Positions 33,564 through 43,056 are shown, counted from the first letter of the stretch. The stretch: DNA of 64,000 bases from Halomonas organivorans (GCF_014192055.1 NZ_JACHXM010000001.1:444931-508930); one strand, 5' to 3'. Program-made: numbers and translations. The notes: a model not told the origin generated them from the sequence alone.

Positions 33564-34895
33564 CTAGAGCAGCAGCACCGCGGGAAACAGCAGAATTATC
33601 AGCAGCACCAGCAACTGCATGGCGATAAATGGGATCACGCCGCGATAGATATCGATGGTGGCTACACGATCGCCCATGGCGCCCTTGAGGTAGAACAGCG
33701 AGACGCCGAAGGGCGGGGTAAGAAACGAGGTCTGCAGGTTGATGGCGAAGAGTACCGCGAACCACACCATCAAGGCGCCGCCTCCCAAGTCGTTGTCGAG
33801 CTCGAGCTGGGCGACGATGGGCACGAAGATCGGCATCAGGATCAGCGAGATCTCCAGCCAGTCCAGGAAGAAGCCGAGCAGGAAAACCAGCAGCAGAATC
33901 AAGAAGATAGCACTCCAGTCGCTCGCGCCCAGCAGCCCCAGGGCCGCGAGGATCAATCGGTCGCCGCCGACGCCCTTGAAGATCAGCGAGAAGCAAGTCG
34001 CGGTGATCACCAGCAGCATGATCATGGCGGTGGCGACGGCGGTTTCCCGGGCCGCCTCCCGCACCGAGACCAGGCGCGCCTTACCGGTCAACCAGGCAAA
34101 CAGCAGCACCGCCACCACGCCGATACCACTTGCCTCGGTGGGTGTAGCAACTCCGGTAATGATTGCCCCCAGCACCAGGGGAATCAGCACCACAAAGGGA
34201 GAGAGCGCCAGGGCGTCCCGCCATGGGGTGGACATTCTCTCGTCCTGCCGTCGCCGGGCGAACTCGGGTTCCGGCTCCTTGCGCGCCGAATCCCAGGCAC
34301 TGATCAGCGAGTAGAGGGTATAGAACAGGATCAACAGAGCGCTTGGCACCAGGGCAGCACGGAAAAGCTGTCCGACAGGCACCGAGACCAGGCTGGCCAG
34401 GACGATAAGCATCACCGAGGGGGGCATCAGGATCGCCAGCGTTCCCGAGGCCGAGATCAGCCCCGAGGAAGCACGGGCCGAGTAGCCTGCATCGAGCATC
34501 CTAGGCAATGCCAGCACTGATAGCAGCACGACCGAGGCGCCGACCACTCCGGTGGTTGCCGACAACAGCCCACCCACGAACAGCACGGTCAGCGAGAGGT
34601 GCCCCGGCAGGCGATGCAGCAGCCGCTCACTGACGCGAAAAGCATTCCGCGCCAACCCAGTGCGCTCCAACAGCAGCCCCATCAGGATGAACATGGGGAT
34701 AGCGACATAGAGCCAATTGCTTAAGGCGTTGGCATAGACCCGTGTCAGCATCAGATTGACGAAGGCCATGGGTAGGTCGGAAAGCAGCAGGAACAGCGTC
34801 GAGGTGCCTCCCAGCACCAGCGCCACGGGATAGCCGGAGAGTATGCCGGCAAAGAGCAGCGCCACCATCGCCAGAGGCATCCAGAGCTCAGCCAT
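33564..34895 (-). CDS. TRAP transporter large permease DctM (iac operon)
   Basis: 443 residues and about 12 membrane helices. Typical DctM features are PMFILMGLLLERTGLARNAF (about 80), the GVVGASVVLLSVLALPRML segment (about 127) and the late LDWLEISLILMPIFVPIVAQ. It is the sodium-driven transport subunit that receives substrate from DctP. The start at 34895 has GGGAGGTG upstream and overlaps the DctQ stop by 8 nt. It is part of the iac operon, so it probably imports IAA or a related aromatic acid. Confidence 0.9.
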   Translation of the reverse strand: MAELWMPLAMVALLFAGILSGYPVALVLGGTSTLFLLLSDLPMAFVNLMLTRVYANALSNWLYVAIPMFILMGLLLERTGLARNAFRVSERLLHRLPGHLSLTVLFVGGLLSATTGVVGASVVLLSVLALPRMLDAGYSARASSGLISASGTLAILMPPSVMLIVLASLVSVPVGQLFRAALVPSALLILFYTLYSLISAWDSARKEPEPEFARRRQDERMSTPWRDALALSPFVVLIPLVLGAIITGVATPTEASGIGVVAVLLFAWLTGKARLVSVREAARETAVATAMIMLLVITATCFSLIFKGVGGDRLILAALGLLGASDWSAIFLILLLVFLLGFFLDWLEISLILMPIFVPIVAQLELDNDLGGGALMVWFAVLFAINLQTSFLTPPFGVSLFYLKGAMGDRVATIDIYRGVIPFIAMQLLVLLIILLFPAVLLL

Positions 34896-35436
34896 GGAGC
34901 ACCTCCCGCGGGGTACGCCCACGCAGCAGGGCTGCGATCACGATGAGCAATGCCGCCAGGATCATCACGATGCCCATGGGCAGCATCGCCTTGATTACAT
35001 AGATATCGTTCAGACCGCCGTCCATCGAGCGCTCACCAGTCACGAAGGCACGCTCGACGAAGCGCCAGGCGGGCCACAGCAGGCCACCGAAAAAGGGGAG
35101 CGCGAAGCCCAGGTGACCGACCAGCTCGAGCCGGCGTTGCCCGCGCCGCGAGAGACGCCCATGCAGCACATCGACTCGCACATGTCGGTCCAGCAACAAC
35201 ACCGGCGCGATGGCCAGCATGATGGCCATGGAGAAGAGCAACACCTGCAGGCCCATCAGGCTATTGAAGGTAATCGCTTGCCCCACCAGCCAGTAGGAAC
35301 GCTCGAAATCGAGTAGCCGGGACAGACCTAGGAGGTGCATCGCCACCCCCGCGGCAATCACGAAGGCGATCGCCAGCAGGCAGAGGCCACAGACGTCCAA
35401 GGCTCGCTCGCACCAACGCCGTTTCCACATCCCCAT
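34888..35436 (-). CDS. TRAP transporter small permease DctQ (iac operon)
   Basis: 182 residues with four membrane helices (about 12-34, 52-75, 102-122, 145-168), the DctQ layout. It pairs with the large permease, with which it overlaps by 8 nt. The GGGGAGGAC ribosome site before the ATG GGG ATG start decides position 35436. It lies 26 bp after iacF, so the transporter genes interrupt the iac enzyme order between iacF and iacG. Confidence 0.85.
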   Translation of the reverse strand: MGMWKRRWCERALDVCGLCLLAIAFVIAAGVAMHLLGLSRLLDFERSYWLVGQAITFNSLMGLQVLLFSMAIMLAIAPVLLLDRHVRVDVLHGRLSRRGQRRLELVGHLGFALPFFGGLLWPAWRFVERAFVTGERSMDGGLNDIYVIKAMLPMGIVMILAALLIVIAALLRGRTPREVLHG

Positions 35437-35462
35437 CTTCGTGTCCTCCCCATTCGGCTGCG

Positions 35463-36419
35463 CTACAGATCGATGACCAGCCGCTCGCTCTTGGCTCGCG
35501 AACAGCACACTGCCATCTGATCGTTGTCGGCCTTTTCCTCGTCGTTGAGGAAATGGTCTCGGTGGTCCGGGGTTCCCTCCAGCACATCGCAGATACAAGT
35601 GCCGCAGACTCCTTCCTCGCAGGAAACGTCCACCTTGACCCCGGCGTCCTTGAGCGCCTGAGCGATGGACATTCCCTCTTCGACCCAGACACTGACGCCG
35701 CTGGCCGCGGCCTCCACCTCGAAGGCGCCGCCACTGGTGTCGACTTCGGCATTGAAGTACTCGAAGTGCACACGCTCGTTTGGCCAGCCCGCCTCTCCGG
35801 CGGTACCGATCACCCAATCCATGAATCCCGAGGGGCCACAGACGTATAGGTGGGCGGCGTCGCCCTGAGCGGCGAGCAGCGCCTCGATATCGAGGCGCTG
35901 CTCCGCCCCCTGGTCGTCGAAGTGCAGCACCAGGGAATCGCCGAAGGTGCCCTCGAGCTCGACGAGGAAAGCCGCCTTGTCCCGGGAACGACAGCAGTAG
36001 TGAAGTTCGAAGGAACGACCGGCGACCTTGAGCGCATGCGCCATGGCGATCATCGGGGTAATGCCGATGCCCCCACCCACCAGCAGGCTGTGCTCCGCCG
36101 TGGCGGCCAGGGGAAAGTGGTTGCGCGGCTCGCTCGCCACCACCTCCACGCCCTCATGAAGGCGCTCGTGGACCGCCCGCGACCCACCGCGGGAATCGGG
36201 ATCATTGAGCACTCCCAGGCGATAGCGGTCCCCCTCGGTGGGGGCATTGCTCAGTGAGTACTGACGCACCAGTCCTTCGCCAAGGTGCAGGTCGATATGT
36301 GCCCCCGCCTCGAAGGGCGGCAGGGCGGAGCCGTCGACGGTGACCAGCTCTAGCACCGCGATCTCATCGGTGTGCTCCTGGCGTCGGACGACCCTCAGGG
36401 TCAGGGTGTCTTGTGTCAT
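35463..36419 (-). CDS. iacF: Ring-hydroxylating oxygenase reductase IacF (PDR/VanB-type)
   Basis: 318 residues. The order is FMN-binding barrel (RQYSLSNAP, about 53-61), NAD-binding domain (LLVGGGIGITPMIAMAHAL; YVCGPSGFMDW) and C-terminal plant-type [2Fe-2S] ferredoxin with cysteines in SCEEGVCGTCICDV and MAVCCSR. This phthalate dioxygenase reductase layout passes electrons from NADH to the oxygenase IacCD. It is 24 bp after iacE in the operon. Confidence 0.92.
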   Translation of the reverse strand: MTQDTLTLRVVRRQEHTDEIAVLELVTVDGSALPPFEAGAHIDLHLGEGLVRQYSLSNAPTEGDRYRLGVLNDPDSRGGSRAVHERLHEGVEVVASEPRNHFPLAATAEHSLLVGGGIGITPMIAMAHALKVAGRSFELHYCCRSRDKAAFLVELEGTFGDSLVLHFDDQGAEQRLDIEALLAAQGDAAHLYVCGPSGFMDWVIGTAGEAGWPNERVHFEYFNAEVDTSGGAFEVEAAASGVSVWVEEGMSIAQALKDAGVKVDVSCEEGVCGTCICDVLEGTPDHRDHFLNDEEKADNDQMAVCCSRAKSERLVIDL

Positions 36420-36443
36420 GATTTGCTCCTCGCCGACGGGCGG

Positions 36444-37187
36444 CTAGCGCATATGGATGCCGCCGTTAATATCCCAGGCCGCCCCGGTTACGAAATCGGC
36501 CTCGTCGCCCAGCAGCCGTGCCACGGTCGTGGCCACGAAGGTCGGATTACCCAGGCGCTTGACCGGAATTGCACGATCAATGATGTCCGTCAGCTTTTCG
36601 GGGGGTACCGCGGCGCGCACCGACGGCAGATCCAGAGGCCCCGGCGCCACCGCATTGACGGTGACATTGGCCCCCGCCAACTGGCCGGCAAAGACCTTGG
36701 TCAGGGTCAGGATGGCGCCCTTGCTGGCGGCATAGTGGGCACCAGAGGCGGTGCCACCGTTCTGTCCCGCCAAGGAGGCGATATTGACAATGCGCCCGTA
36801 GCCACGACCGGCGAAGTAGTCGCCGAACACCTGACAACCGAAGAAGGTGCCGCGCTGGTTGATAGCCACCACTGCGTCGAACTCCTCCGGTGTGATCTCC
36901 ATCACCGGAGTCGTCGGGGTCATGGCGGCGTTGTTGACTAAGGCGGTGGGAGCACCGAGATGCGCCTCCACTTCCGACAGGGCCGCGGTGAAATCTTCCT
37001 TGCGGGTCACATCCAGCCCCAAAGCCAGGGTCCGTCCACCCTCGGGGTCGAGTTCCCTGGCCAGGCGCTCGGCCCCTTCACGGTCACGATCGGTGATGGC
37101 TACATGGAAACCCTCCGCAAGTAGCTGGCCGGCGATGAGGCTGCCCAGTCCTTGGGCTGCCCCGGTGATCACGGCAATCGGTTGCAT
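36444..37187 (-). CDS. iacE: Short-chain dehydrogenase IacE
   Basis: 247 residues, classical SDR. The cofactor motif TGAAQGLG is at about 8-15, NNA at about 85-87, the catalytic serine in NIASLAGQNGG, and YAASK at about 151. In IAA breakdown IacE is thought to act on hydroxylated indole-acetate intermediates together with IacA and the IacCD oxygenase. It lies 10 bp after iacD. The preference for NAD or NADP is unclear; aspartate at the end of beta-2 (ITDRDREG) favours NAD. Confidence 0.9.
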   Translation of the reverse strand: MQPIAVITGAAQGLGSLIAGQLLAEGFHVAITDRDREGAERLARELDPEGGRTLALGLDVTRKEDFTAALSEVEAHLGAPTALVNNAAMTPTTPVMEITPEEFDAVVAINQRGTFFGCQVFGDYFAGRGYGRIVNIASLAGQNGGTASGAHYAASKGAILTLTKVFAGQLAGANVTVNAVAPGPLDLPSVRAAVPPEKLTDIIDRAIPVKRLGNPTFVATTVARLLGDEADFVTGAAWDINGGIHMR

Positions 37188-37197
37188 GGCTTCCTCC

Positions 37198-37674
37198 TCA
37201 GAAGATAAAGGCGACGGTATTGAGGTGATGGCCGGCGTTGAGCAGGCGCACCACCTTGGTGTGCAGGCGCAACCCCTTGGAGGTCTTGGTCAGGCGATAC
37301 TCCACATTGGCGGGATAGAGCAGCGGCTTGGCCAGGCGCACCTCGCTCAGGAACATGGCGCAGCGCAAGCGGATTGCTTGGTCGTCCTCATCGAGCAGCC
37401 GAAAACGAGACATGCTGCGCACCGTGCCCTCCTGGGCCACACTGGAAACCGACTCACCGTTCTGCAGTCGCGCGACCCGCATCTCGCGCATGGCGTGGTC
37501 GTCATAGGCGAAATTGAGGGTGTTGGCGAAATCCGTCTCGTGGATATCCACCGGCACCACGTACTTACCGTCTCGCTCCCAGAGCCCAAGCCATTCGGAA
37601 TAGGCTTTGTGATCGAGCAGGTCGGCCTCTTGGTTGATGAAATCGATCGCCTGCTGAAACATGTTGTCTGCCAT
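37198..37674 (-). CDS. iacD: Ring-hydroxylating dioxygenase small subunit IacD
   Basis: 158 residues. The NTF2-fold beta subunit of ring-hydroxylating dioxygenases is recognisable: AIDFINQEADLLDHKAYSEW, LWERDGKYVVPVDI, MREMRVARLQNG and the ending LNAGHHLNTVAFIF. It has a structural role with the Rieske alpha subunit. The ATG at 37674, with GGGGAG upstream, starts only 5 bp past the iacC stop, so the two are coupled. Confidence 0.92.
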   Translation of the reverse strand: MADNMFQQAIDFINQEADLLDHKAYSEWLGLWERDGKYVVPVDIHETDFANTLNFAYDDHAMREMRVARLQNGESVSSVAQEGTVRSMSRFRLLDEDDQAIRLRCAMFLSEVRLAKPLLYPANVEYRLTKTSKGLRLHTKVVRLLNAGHHLNTVAFIF

Positions 37675-37679
37675 GGTGT

Positions 37680-38969
37680 TTACTCCCCTGCCTCGTCGCT
37701 CATCAGTCGCTTCCACATCTGGTAAGCGGCGCGCATACCGACCTCGGAACAGACCGCACCGGCGGGGTTGCCGTCTGCGGAGGGCTGCATGCGCTCGAGG
37801 CCACGGTTGACCAAAATCCAGCCGTCGGGACCGGCCAGGGAGCCCTTTTGCACGCGTTCCCAGCCCTCGGCGTCGTCGGGGGTGCCGAAGCCCATGGGGC
37901 CCTGGAAATGCTCGTGGAGACGCATGCGCGTCTGATTGAAGGGGGCCGGGGCCCCAGCGCCACCGATGGCAACATGATGGATCTCGGTCTCATCGACGCT
38001 GACCGGCGTCAGCACCCGGAAGAAGGCCATGGAGCAGGCCACATTGGGGAAGAGATTGAGATTGAAGCCGGAACCACCCACGGCGCGCACCAGGCGACGC
38101 ACCTTGGCCTCGTCATGGCCCTCGTCACGCAGTGCCACGGCCAGCTCCGCGAAACGCTCGGGGATGGGGTCGTCGAGGTTGGCTTCCAGGTCGACCAGCT
38201 CTGGGATCATCACCATGACGCTATGGCCGTTGCCCAGGTCTTCGACGAAGCCCTCGCCGTCGAGGAAGTCGAAGACCTCGGATGTCTGGTCGTCCAGCGA
38301 CGAGATAAAGGACTTGTGGACAATAGGGAAGTGGTAGGCGTCAGTGGTGTTCTCCAGCTGGATCTTCCAGTTACCGGGAAAGCGGAAGCGGTGGTCACCA
38401 AGCACCTGCATCGGATAGCCGCCGGACTGCTTCATGAAGAGGTCGATCCACTTCTTGGCCCCGCCCAGGAACTCCTCCAGCGGCTCGGCATCCTCATTGA
38501 AGGTGGCGAAGATCATCCCCTGATAGGACTCGTGGCGCAGGCGTTCCAGCGGCAGCTCCTGCTTGTCGATGACGCCGTCGTATTGTTCCGGCTTGGGAAT
38601 GGCACGCAGCTCGCCATCCAGGGAATAGCCCCAGCCGTGATAGGGACAGGTAAAGGCGCGGGTCTTGCCCCGCTTTCCCTCGCACACCGTGGCGCCGCGA
38701 TGACGACAACGGTTGAGCAACACATGGATGTTCTTCTTGCGATCACGGCTGACGATCACCGGCTGTCGACCGACATGGGCGGTCTTGTAGGAGCCGGCCT
38801 CTGCCACCTCGCTCTCGTGGGCCACCCACACCCAGGTGCGATTGAAGATCTTGTCCAGTTCCTGCTCGAAGAGCTCGGAATTCGAGTAGAGGCTCTTGTG
38901 AACACGCCCCTCTTCCACCAGGTGGCCGGGGTCGGCGGTGACGTTTTCGATATCGATCAATTGAGTCAT
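37680..38969 (-). CDS. iacC: Rieske ring-hydroxylating dioxygenase large subunit IacC
   Basis: 429 residues. The Rieske cluster ligands are C88/H90 (CRHRGATVC) and C108/H111 (CPYHGW). The mononuclear iron site shows D210, H213 and H218 in NTTDAYHFPIVHKS. It belongs to the benzoate/anthranilate-like group of oxygenases. In the IAA pathway the IacCD oxygenase acts after the IacA/IacE steps and leads towards catechol, which the downstream catBCA operon can consume. Electrons come from IacF. Confidence 0.94.
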   Translation of the reverse strand: MTQLIDIENVTADPGHLVEEGRVHKSLYSNSELFEQELDKIFNRTWVWVAHESEVAEAGSYKTAHVGRQPVIVSRDRKKNIHVLLNRCRHRGATVCEGKRGKTRAFTCPYHGWGYSLDGELRAIPKPEQYDGVIDKQELPLERLRHESYQGMIFATFNEDAEPLEEFLGGAKKWIDLFMKQSGGYPMQVLGDHRFRFPGNWKIQLENTTDAYHFPIVHKSFISSLDDQTSEVFDFLDGEGFVEDLGNGHSVMVMIPELVDLEANLDDPIPERFAELAVALRDEGHDEAKVRRLVRAVGGSGFNLNLFPNVACSMAFFRVLTPVSVDETEIHHVAIGGAGAPAPFNQTRMRLHEHFQGPMGFGTPDDAEGWERVQKGSLAGPDGWILVNRGLERMQPSADGNPAGAVCSEVGMRAAYQMWKRLMSDEAGE

Positions 38970-39011
38970 GGTCCTGTCCTCATCCGTTACGATGAATCAT
39001 CCGCTGGCGAG

Positions 39012-39356
39012 TCACTCGGGAACGACCAGCTCACGGCCGATGCGTGCCTCGACGCGAGCGTATTTCCACAGCTTGTAGGTGCCGTCGCCCACTGGCGTGG
39101 TACGGAAGAAATTGCAGGCCGCCACGACGCTTTCGTAGTCCGGCACGTCGGCCATGATGTAGGCGGTCCAGGGCGCGGTGGCGGAAGGGCCAACCATGAT
39201 GCGGTCGTCATCCATGATTCCCAGAATGTTGACGCCGGGCAGCTCGTCGATGCCTTGCATCATCTGGCTGAAGGCCTGCCAGACCTGCTTGCCCTCCTCG
39301 GCGGGGGCATCCATGAAATTCTGGTTGATGCCAATGCAGAACAGTACGCGATTCAT
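39012..39356 (-). CDS. iacB: IacB-like small protein
   Basis: 114 residues, no signal peptide and no membrane segment. It has a ferredoxin-like/dimeric alpha-beta barrel look (VPDYESVVAACNFFRTTPVG, KYARVEARIGRELVVPE at the end). A protein of this size follows iacA in known iac clusters and is called IacB; its role is undefined. It is 37 bp after iacA and 42 bp before iacC, and the identification rests on position plus size. Confidence 0.78.
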   Translation of the reverse strand: MNRVLFCIGINQNFMDAPAEEGKQVWQAFSQMMQGIDELPGVNILGIMDDDRIMVGPSATAPWTAYIMADVPDYESVVAACNFFRTTPVGDGTYKLWKYARVEARIGRELVVPE

Positions 39357-39393
39357 AGTGGTAATCTCCGTTCGTCAGTGGGGAGGTGGCCGG

Positions 39394-40545
39394 TCACAGG
39401 TAGCCCGGCAAGGGGTCATGGCCGAAGAAGATGGCTCCGGCGTTCTTCCAGGTGATCTCGCCCATGAAGGCGTGTTGGGTGCAGAGTTGAGAATCGCGCA
39501 GGATTCGCGACAGGGGATGGCCGTTGTCGGCCCCGGTCATGCCGCTGATCTGGTAGACGCTACGAATCGCCTCGGCGCATTCCTGGGTCAGGTGAGTCGT
39601 GGAGAGGCGCAAAAGATTGACCTGCTCGCGGTTCGGCTCCCCCCCGGCTTCGATGGTCGCCCAAGCGGCCTCGGTGCTGTCGTAGAAGAACCCTCGTGCT
39701 GCGCGAACCCGGGCCTCGGCCTTGCCCAGGGTGATCTGGGCATACTCCCGCTCGCCCAGATTGGGGGCCCCGGTAACGGACTTGCGCCCGCCGGCCATGG
39801 CACGCACGATATCCAGCGCCTCACGCGCCAGGCCCAGGGTCGTCACTGCCAATACCTGGGCGGCGAAGGCCAGCGAGGGATACCGGAAGAAGGGCGCATC
39901 CACGGAGGGCTTAGCGCCGCGCACAAAGGTCCAGGCCTCCGGTACATAGGCTTCCTCGACCACCAGGTCATGGCTACCGGTGGCCACCATGCCCAGCATG
40001 TTCCAGGTAGGGTCGATCGCCACCTCGTCACGAGGCAGCACCGCCATGCGCGGCAAGGCTCCCTCCTCCTCGGGCAGGATGCCCACCCCGCACAGGGAGG
40101 CGCCCATGCAGCCACTGGCGAACTTCCAACGCCCCTTGATGCGGAAGCCGCGATCGACCCGCTCGGCGGGCTGGGGCGGGAAGATGCCACCGGCGAAGAC
40201 CACATCGGGAGAGTCCCGCCACACCTCCTGCAGCGTTTCCTCGGGCAACGCGGCCAGGTAGGCGGGGTTCATGCCGAAGCTGGCCACCCAGCCGGCAGAG
40301 CCATCCGCCGCCGAGATCGCCTCAACCATCTTCAGGAACTCGGCGGGAGACCTTTCATCACCGCCGTAACCGCCCGGAACCATGGCGCGATAGACACCGA
40401 TGGCCTGGAATTCCTCGATGATGTCCTGAGGGATATGTCGCTGGGCTTCGAACTCCTCGCGACGCTGGCGGATCTTGTCGAGCAGGGCATCGAAACGGGC
40501 TTCGCCGCCCCACTGGGATTTGTCGACAGTGCTATGCATGAGCAT
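39394..40545 (-). CDS. iacA: IAA monooxygenase IacA (acyl-CoA dehydrogenase-fold, group D)
   Basis: 383 residues. It has the acyl-CoA dehydrogenase-like fold of two-component flavin monooxygenases such as HpaH/C2: DIIEEFQAIGVYRAMVPGGY, AISAADGSAGWVASFGMNP, RIKGRWKFASGCMGAS and TWNMLGMVATGSHDLVVEEA. IacA uses reduced flavin supplied by IacG to hydroxylate the indole ring of IAA, the first committed step. It also turns indole into indigo-type pigment in characterised strains. It lies 12 bp after iacH. Confidence 0.9.
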   Translation of the reverse strand: MLMHSTVDKSQWGGEARFDALLDKIRQRREEFEAQRHIPQDIIEEFQAIGVYRAMVPGGYGGDERSPAEFLKMVEAISAADGSAGWVASFGMNPAYLAALPEETLQEVWRDSPDVVFAGGIFPPQPAERVDRGFRIKGRWKFASGCMGASLCGVGILPEEEGALPRMAVLPRDEVAIDPTWNMLGMVATGSHDLVVEEAYVPEAWTFVRGAKPSVDAPFFRYPSLAFAAQVLAVTTLGLAREALDIVRAMAGGRKSVTGAPNLGEREYAQITLGKAEARVRAARGFFYDSTEAAWATIEAGGEPNREQVNLLRLSTTHLTQECAEAIRSVYQISGMTGADNGHPLSRILRDSQLCTQHAFMGEITWKNAGAIFFGHDPLPGYL

Positions 40546-40557
40546 TCTCCTGTTGTT

Positions 40558-41682
40558 TTATGCGGTGGCGTTCGCCCGTGAGGCGACGGCCAGGTGAAGA
40601 GCGGCTCGACAGAGGCCGGCATCACCACCACGCCGCCCCACCAGCTGCAGCGCCATCGGGTATCCCTCTCGAGACGCCAGGGGCAGGGTCAGTGCCGGGT
40701 GTCCAGAGAGGTTGAAGGGGCGCAGCAGCGCGGAAATCGTCAGATCCTGCTGCCCCGCCTGAGCGGCTTCACGGGTCAAGGGCGCATGCGGTAGGGTCGG
40801 CAGCGCGAGGAGGTCATAAGCCTCGAACAGCCGATCCACCTCGGCGGCAAAGGCGTGACGCACCCCCTCGGCCTCGCGCACCTCGGCATCGGTGGTTTCT
40901 CCCGCCAATCGCAAACGCCTGGCCACATCGGCACCGATACGGCCTCCCTCCAGCCAGGTTGAGCATGCATCGAAGGTCTCTCGATTGATCACCGCCATGG
41001 CCGCGTTATAGGCCTCATCCAGCAGCGCCAGTGCGGCCGGCGCCATGGGCAGCCCCGAGGCCTCGAGCCCCTCGTCCACGGCGTCCTGAATGGCGTCATC
41101 GGCCTCGACGTCGAGCCGCGCCACCCGGGGCGGTCCCTGCGTCGCTGGCATGGCGAAACCGGAATCCACCGCAGCCATGAAGGCGATCAACTCTTCCAGA
41201 TCCGCAGCGATGGGCCCCACGCAATCGAGACTGCTGATCGCCGGCATCACGCCGCGACGATCGAGACGTCCGAAGGTCGGCTTGAGGCCATAGAGGCCGC
41301 AGCAAGCTGCCGGCAGCCGGACCGAACCACCGGTATCGGTGCCGATACCAATGTCGGCTAGCCCGGCAGCCACTGCCGTTGCAGACCCGCTGGAAGAACC
41401 TCCGGGGATCAGCGCCGGGAATCGCGGGTTCTCGGGCGTACCGGTCCAGGCGTTGAGGCCGGTCATGCCGAAGGCCAGTTCATGCAGGTTCGCCTTACCG
41501 ACGATGCGGTAACCCGCCGCCAGGATTCGCGCGACGATCTCCGCGTGACGCCCGGCAGGAGCCGCCTCCGCCAGGGCCGCCGATCCGGCCCGAGTCGGGT
41601 GACCGGCGATATCGATGGTGTCCTTGACCACCACCCGCTTGGGGCCTCGCCCCAGGGCGAGGTTTTCGATCACAGAGGTCAT
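40558..41682 (-). CDS. iacH: Amidase-signature enzyme IacH
   Basis: 374 residues, somewhat short for the amidase family. The Ser-cisSer-Lys triad is visible as K20 (VVVKDTIDIAG), the PGGSSSGSA serines (96-98) and S120 (GTDTGGSVRLPA). IacH is part of the core iac set and is thought to hydrolyse a late amide intermediate or a conjugate of IAA. It is the first gene of the long minus-strand operon running to 29952. A TCACATGAAATTT element lies 22-34 bp upstream of its ATG. Confidence 0.88.
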   Translation of the reverse strand: MTSVIENLALGRGPKRVVVKDTIDIAGHPTRAGSAALAEAAPAGRHAEIVARILAAGYRIVGKANLHELAFGMTGLNAWTGTPENPRFPALIPGGSSSGSATAVAAGLADIGIGTDTGGSVRLPAACCGLYGLKPTFGRLDRRGVMPAISSLDCVGPIAADLEELIAFMAAVDSGFAMPATQGPPRVARLDVEADDAIQDAVDEGLEASGLPMAPAALALLDEAYNAAMAVINRETFDACSTWLEGGRIGADVARRLRLAGETTDAEVREAEGVRHAFAAEVDRLFEAYDLLALPTLPHAPLTREAAQAGQQDLTISALLRPFNLSGHPALTLPLASREGYPMALQLVGRRGGDAGLCRAALHLAVASRANATA

Positions 41683-41703
41683 GCCAAAGCCTTTATGTAT
41701 TTT

Positions 41704-41716
41704 TCACATGAAATTT
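41704..41716. promoter_or_regulatory. Shared island motif TCACATGAAATTT, copy 1 (iac operon)
   Basis: TCACATGAAATTT in a very AT-rich spacer directly upstream of iacH. TTTCA-CA-TGAAA forms a short inverted repeat. The same 13 bp recurs at 44714 and 49967, each time upstream of a minus-strand start within the island, so it is probably a common operator, perhaps for IacR. Confidence 0.55.
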
Positions 41717-41766
41717 ATAATAAATATCTCAAGACATCTTTATTGATGTCCCGGCACTCTCCATCC

Positions 41767-43056
41767 CTAGAGCACGAAAAGGATCAGCTCGGGAATCGCC
41801 AACAACAGCAAGATGCAGACCAAGTAGGGCAGCATAAAGTAGCCCACTCCACGGAAGACCTCACCGATACTGAGCTCCGTATCGAGACTCTTGACGATAA
41901 AGGCGTTGACACCCACCGGCGGCGTAATTGCCCCCATACTCGTGACAATACAGACCAGAATACCGAACCAGATAGGGTCATAGCCCAGCGCCAACGCCAC
42001 CGGAAAGAAGATCGGAATCGAGATGATCAAGAAGCCCATGGCATCCATCAGGGCTCCACCAATCACGTAGATCATCAGCACACAAGCCATGATCAGAACT
42101 GCCGGGAGGGGCAGAGACGCGGCCCACTCTCCGACCAGAAAGGGCAGGCGCGTCACCGTAAGGAAACGCCCGAAGACCACGGCGCCGGCCACCAACATCA
42201 GGATCATCGCCGACGACTTGAGGGCATTAGCCAAGGCCTCCTGCAGCACTTCCAAGGACAGTCGCCCCTGGAGGGCAACGATGGCCAGCGCGCCCACACA
42301 GCCCACGGCAGCTGCCTCGGTGGAGGTAAACCAGCCGGCGAAGAGCCCCCCCAATACTAGGGCGAAAAGCGCCGCGATCTCCAGCACCCCCTTGAGCGAT
42401 GCCAGCCGCACGGACCAGGTGGCGCGTTCCCCGGCGGGGGCCATGGACGGATTCTTACGACAGAGCCATACGATGGTCATCACGAACAGCGTAACCAAGA
42501 GCAACCCGGGCACGATGCTGGCAATAAACAGGTCACGAATCGCCAGCTCCGCCTGCAGGGCGATCACGATCAATACTGAGCTGGGAGGAATGATCACCCC
42601 CAGAGTGCCACCGGTGGCGACGCTTCCCGCGCTGAGTGCCCGGTGATAGCCGAACTTCTTCATCTCCGGCAGGGCTATGGTTCCGACAGTGGCCGCCGTG
42701 GCGGTATTGGAGCCACTGACCGCCGCGAAGCCTGCACTGCTAAGGATCGTCGTGGTCGCCATGGAGCCGCGTCGATGACCGATCCAGGCATAGGCAGAGG
42801 CGAAGATCTTTTCTGTAATTCCCGAGCGAAAGAGCAGCTCGCCCATGAAAATAAACAGCGGTATCACGCTCAGCGAGTAGGCCGAAAGCTGCTCCCAGAT
42901 TCCCGAGCTGACGATGTTGTAGGCGGCCATCGGACTGGTCATCTGCAGCATCCCGAAGAAACCGACAATAAACATGGCGAAACTGATCGGCATCTTGAGC
43001 AGGATCAGCAGGAAAAGGGCCATGATGCCGACCACCGCTATCAGGGTCATGCTCAT
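41767..43056 (-). CDS. TRAP transporter large permease DctM (second system)
   Basis: 429 residues with about 12 membrane helices. Hallmarks are PLFIFMGELLFRSGITEKIF (about 65), AAVSGSNTATAATVGTIALP (about 110), GGTLGVIIPPSSVLIVIA and GAITPPVGVNAFIVKSL near the end. It is translationally coupled to DctQ (ATGA overlap). With the binding protein at 43603 it forms a complete TRAP importer, separate from the one inside the iac operon. It probably takes up another aromatic or carboxylic acid used by the island. Confidence 0.92.
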   Translation of the reverse strand: MSMTLIAVVGIMALFLLILLKMPISFAMFIVGFFGMLQMTSPMAAYNIVSSGIWEQLSAYSLSVIPLFIFMGELLFRSGITEKIFASAYAWIGHRRGSMATTTILSSAGFAAVSGSNTATAATVGTIALPEMKKFGYHRALSAGSVATGGTLGVIIPPSSVLIVIALQAELAIRDLFIASIVPGLLLVTLFVMTIVWLCRKNPSMAPAGERATWSVRLASLKGVLEIAALFALVLGGLFAGWFTSTEAAAVGCVGALAIVALQGRLSLEVLQEALANALKSSAMILMLVAGAVVFGRFLTVTRLPFLVGEWAASLPLPAVLIMACVLMIYVIGGALMDAMGFLIISIPIFFPVALALGYDPIWFGILVCIVTSMGAITPPVGVNAFIVKSLDTELSIGEVFRGVGYFMLPYLVCILLLLAIPELILFVL

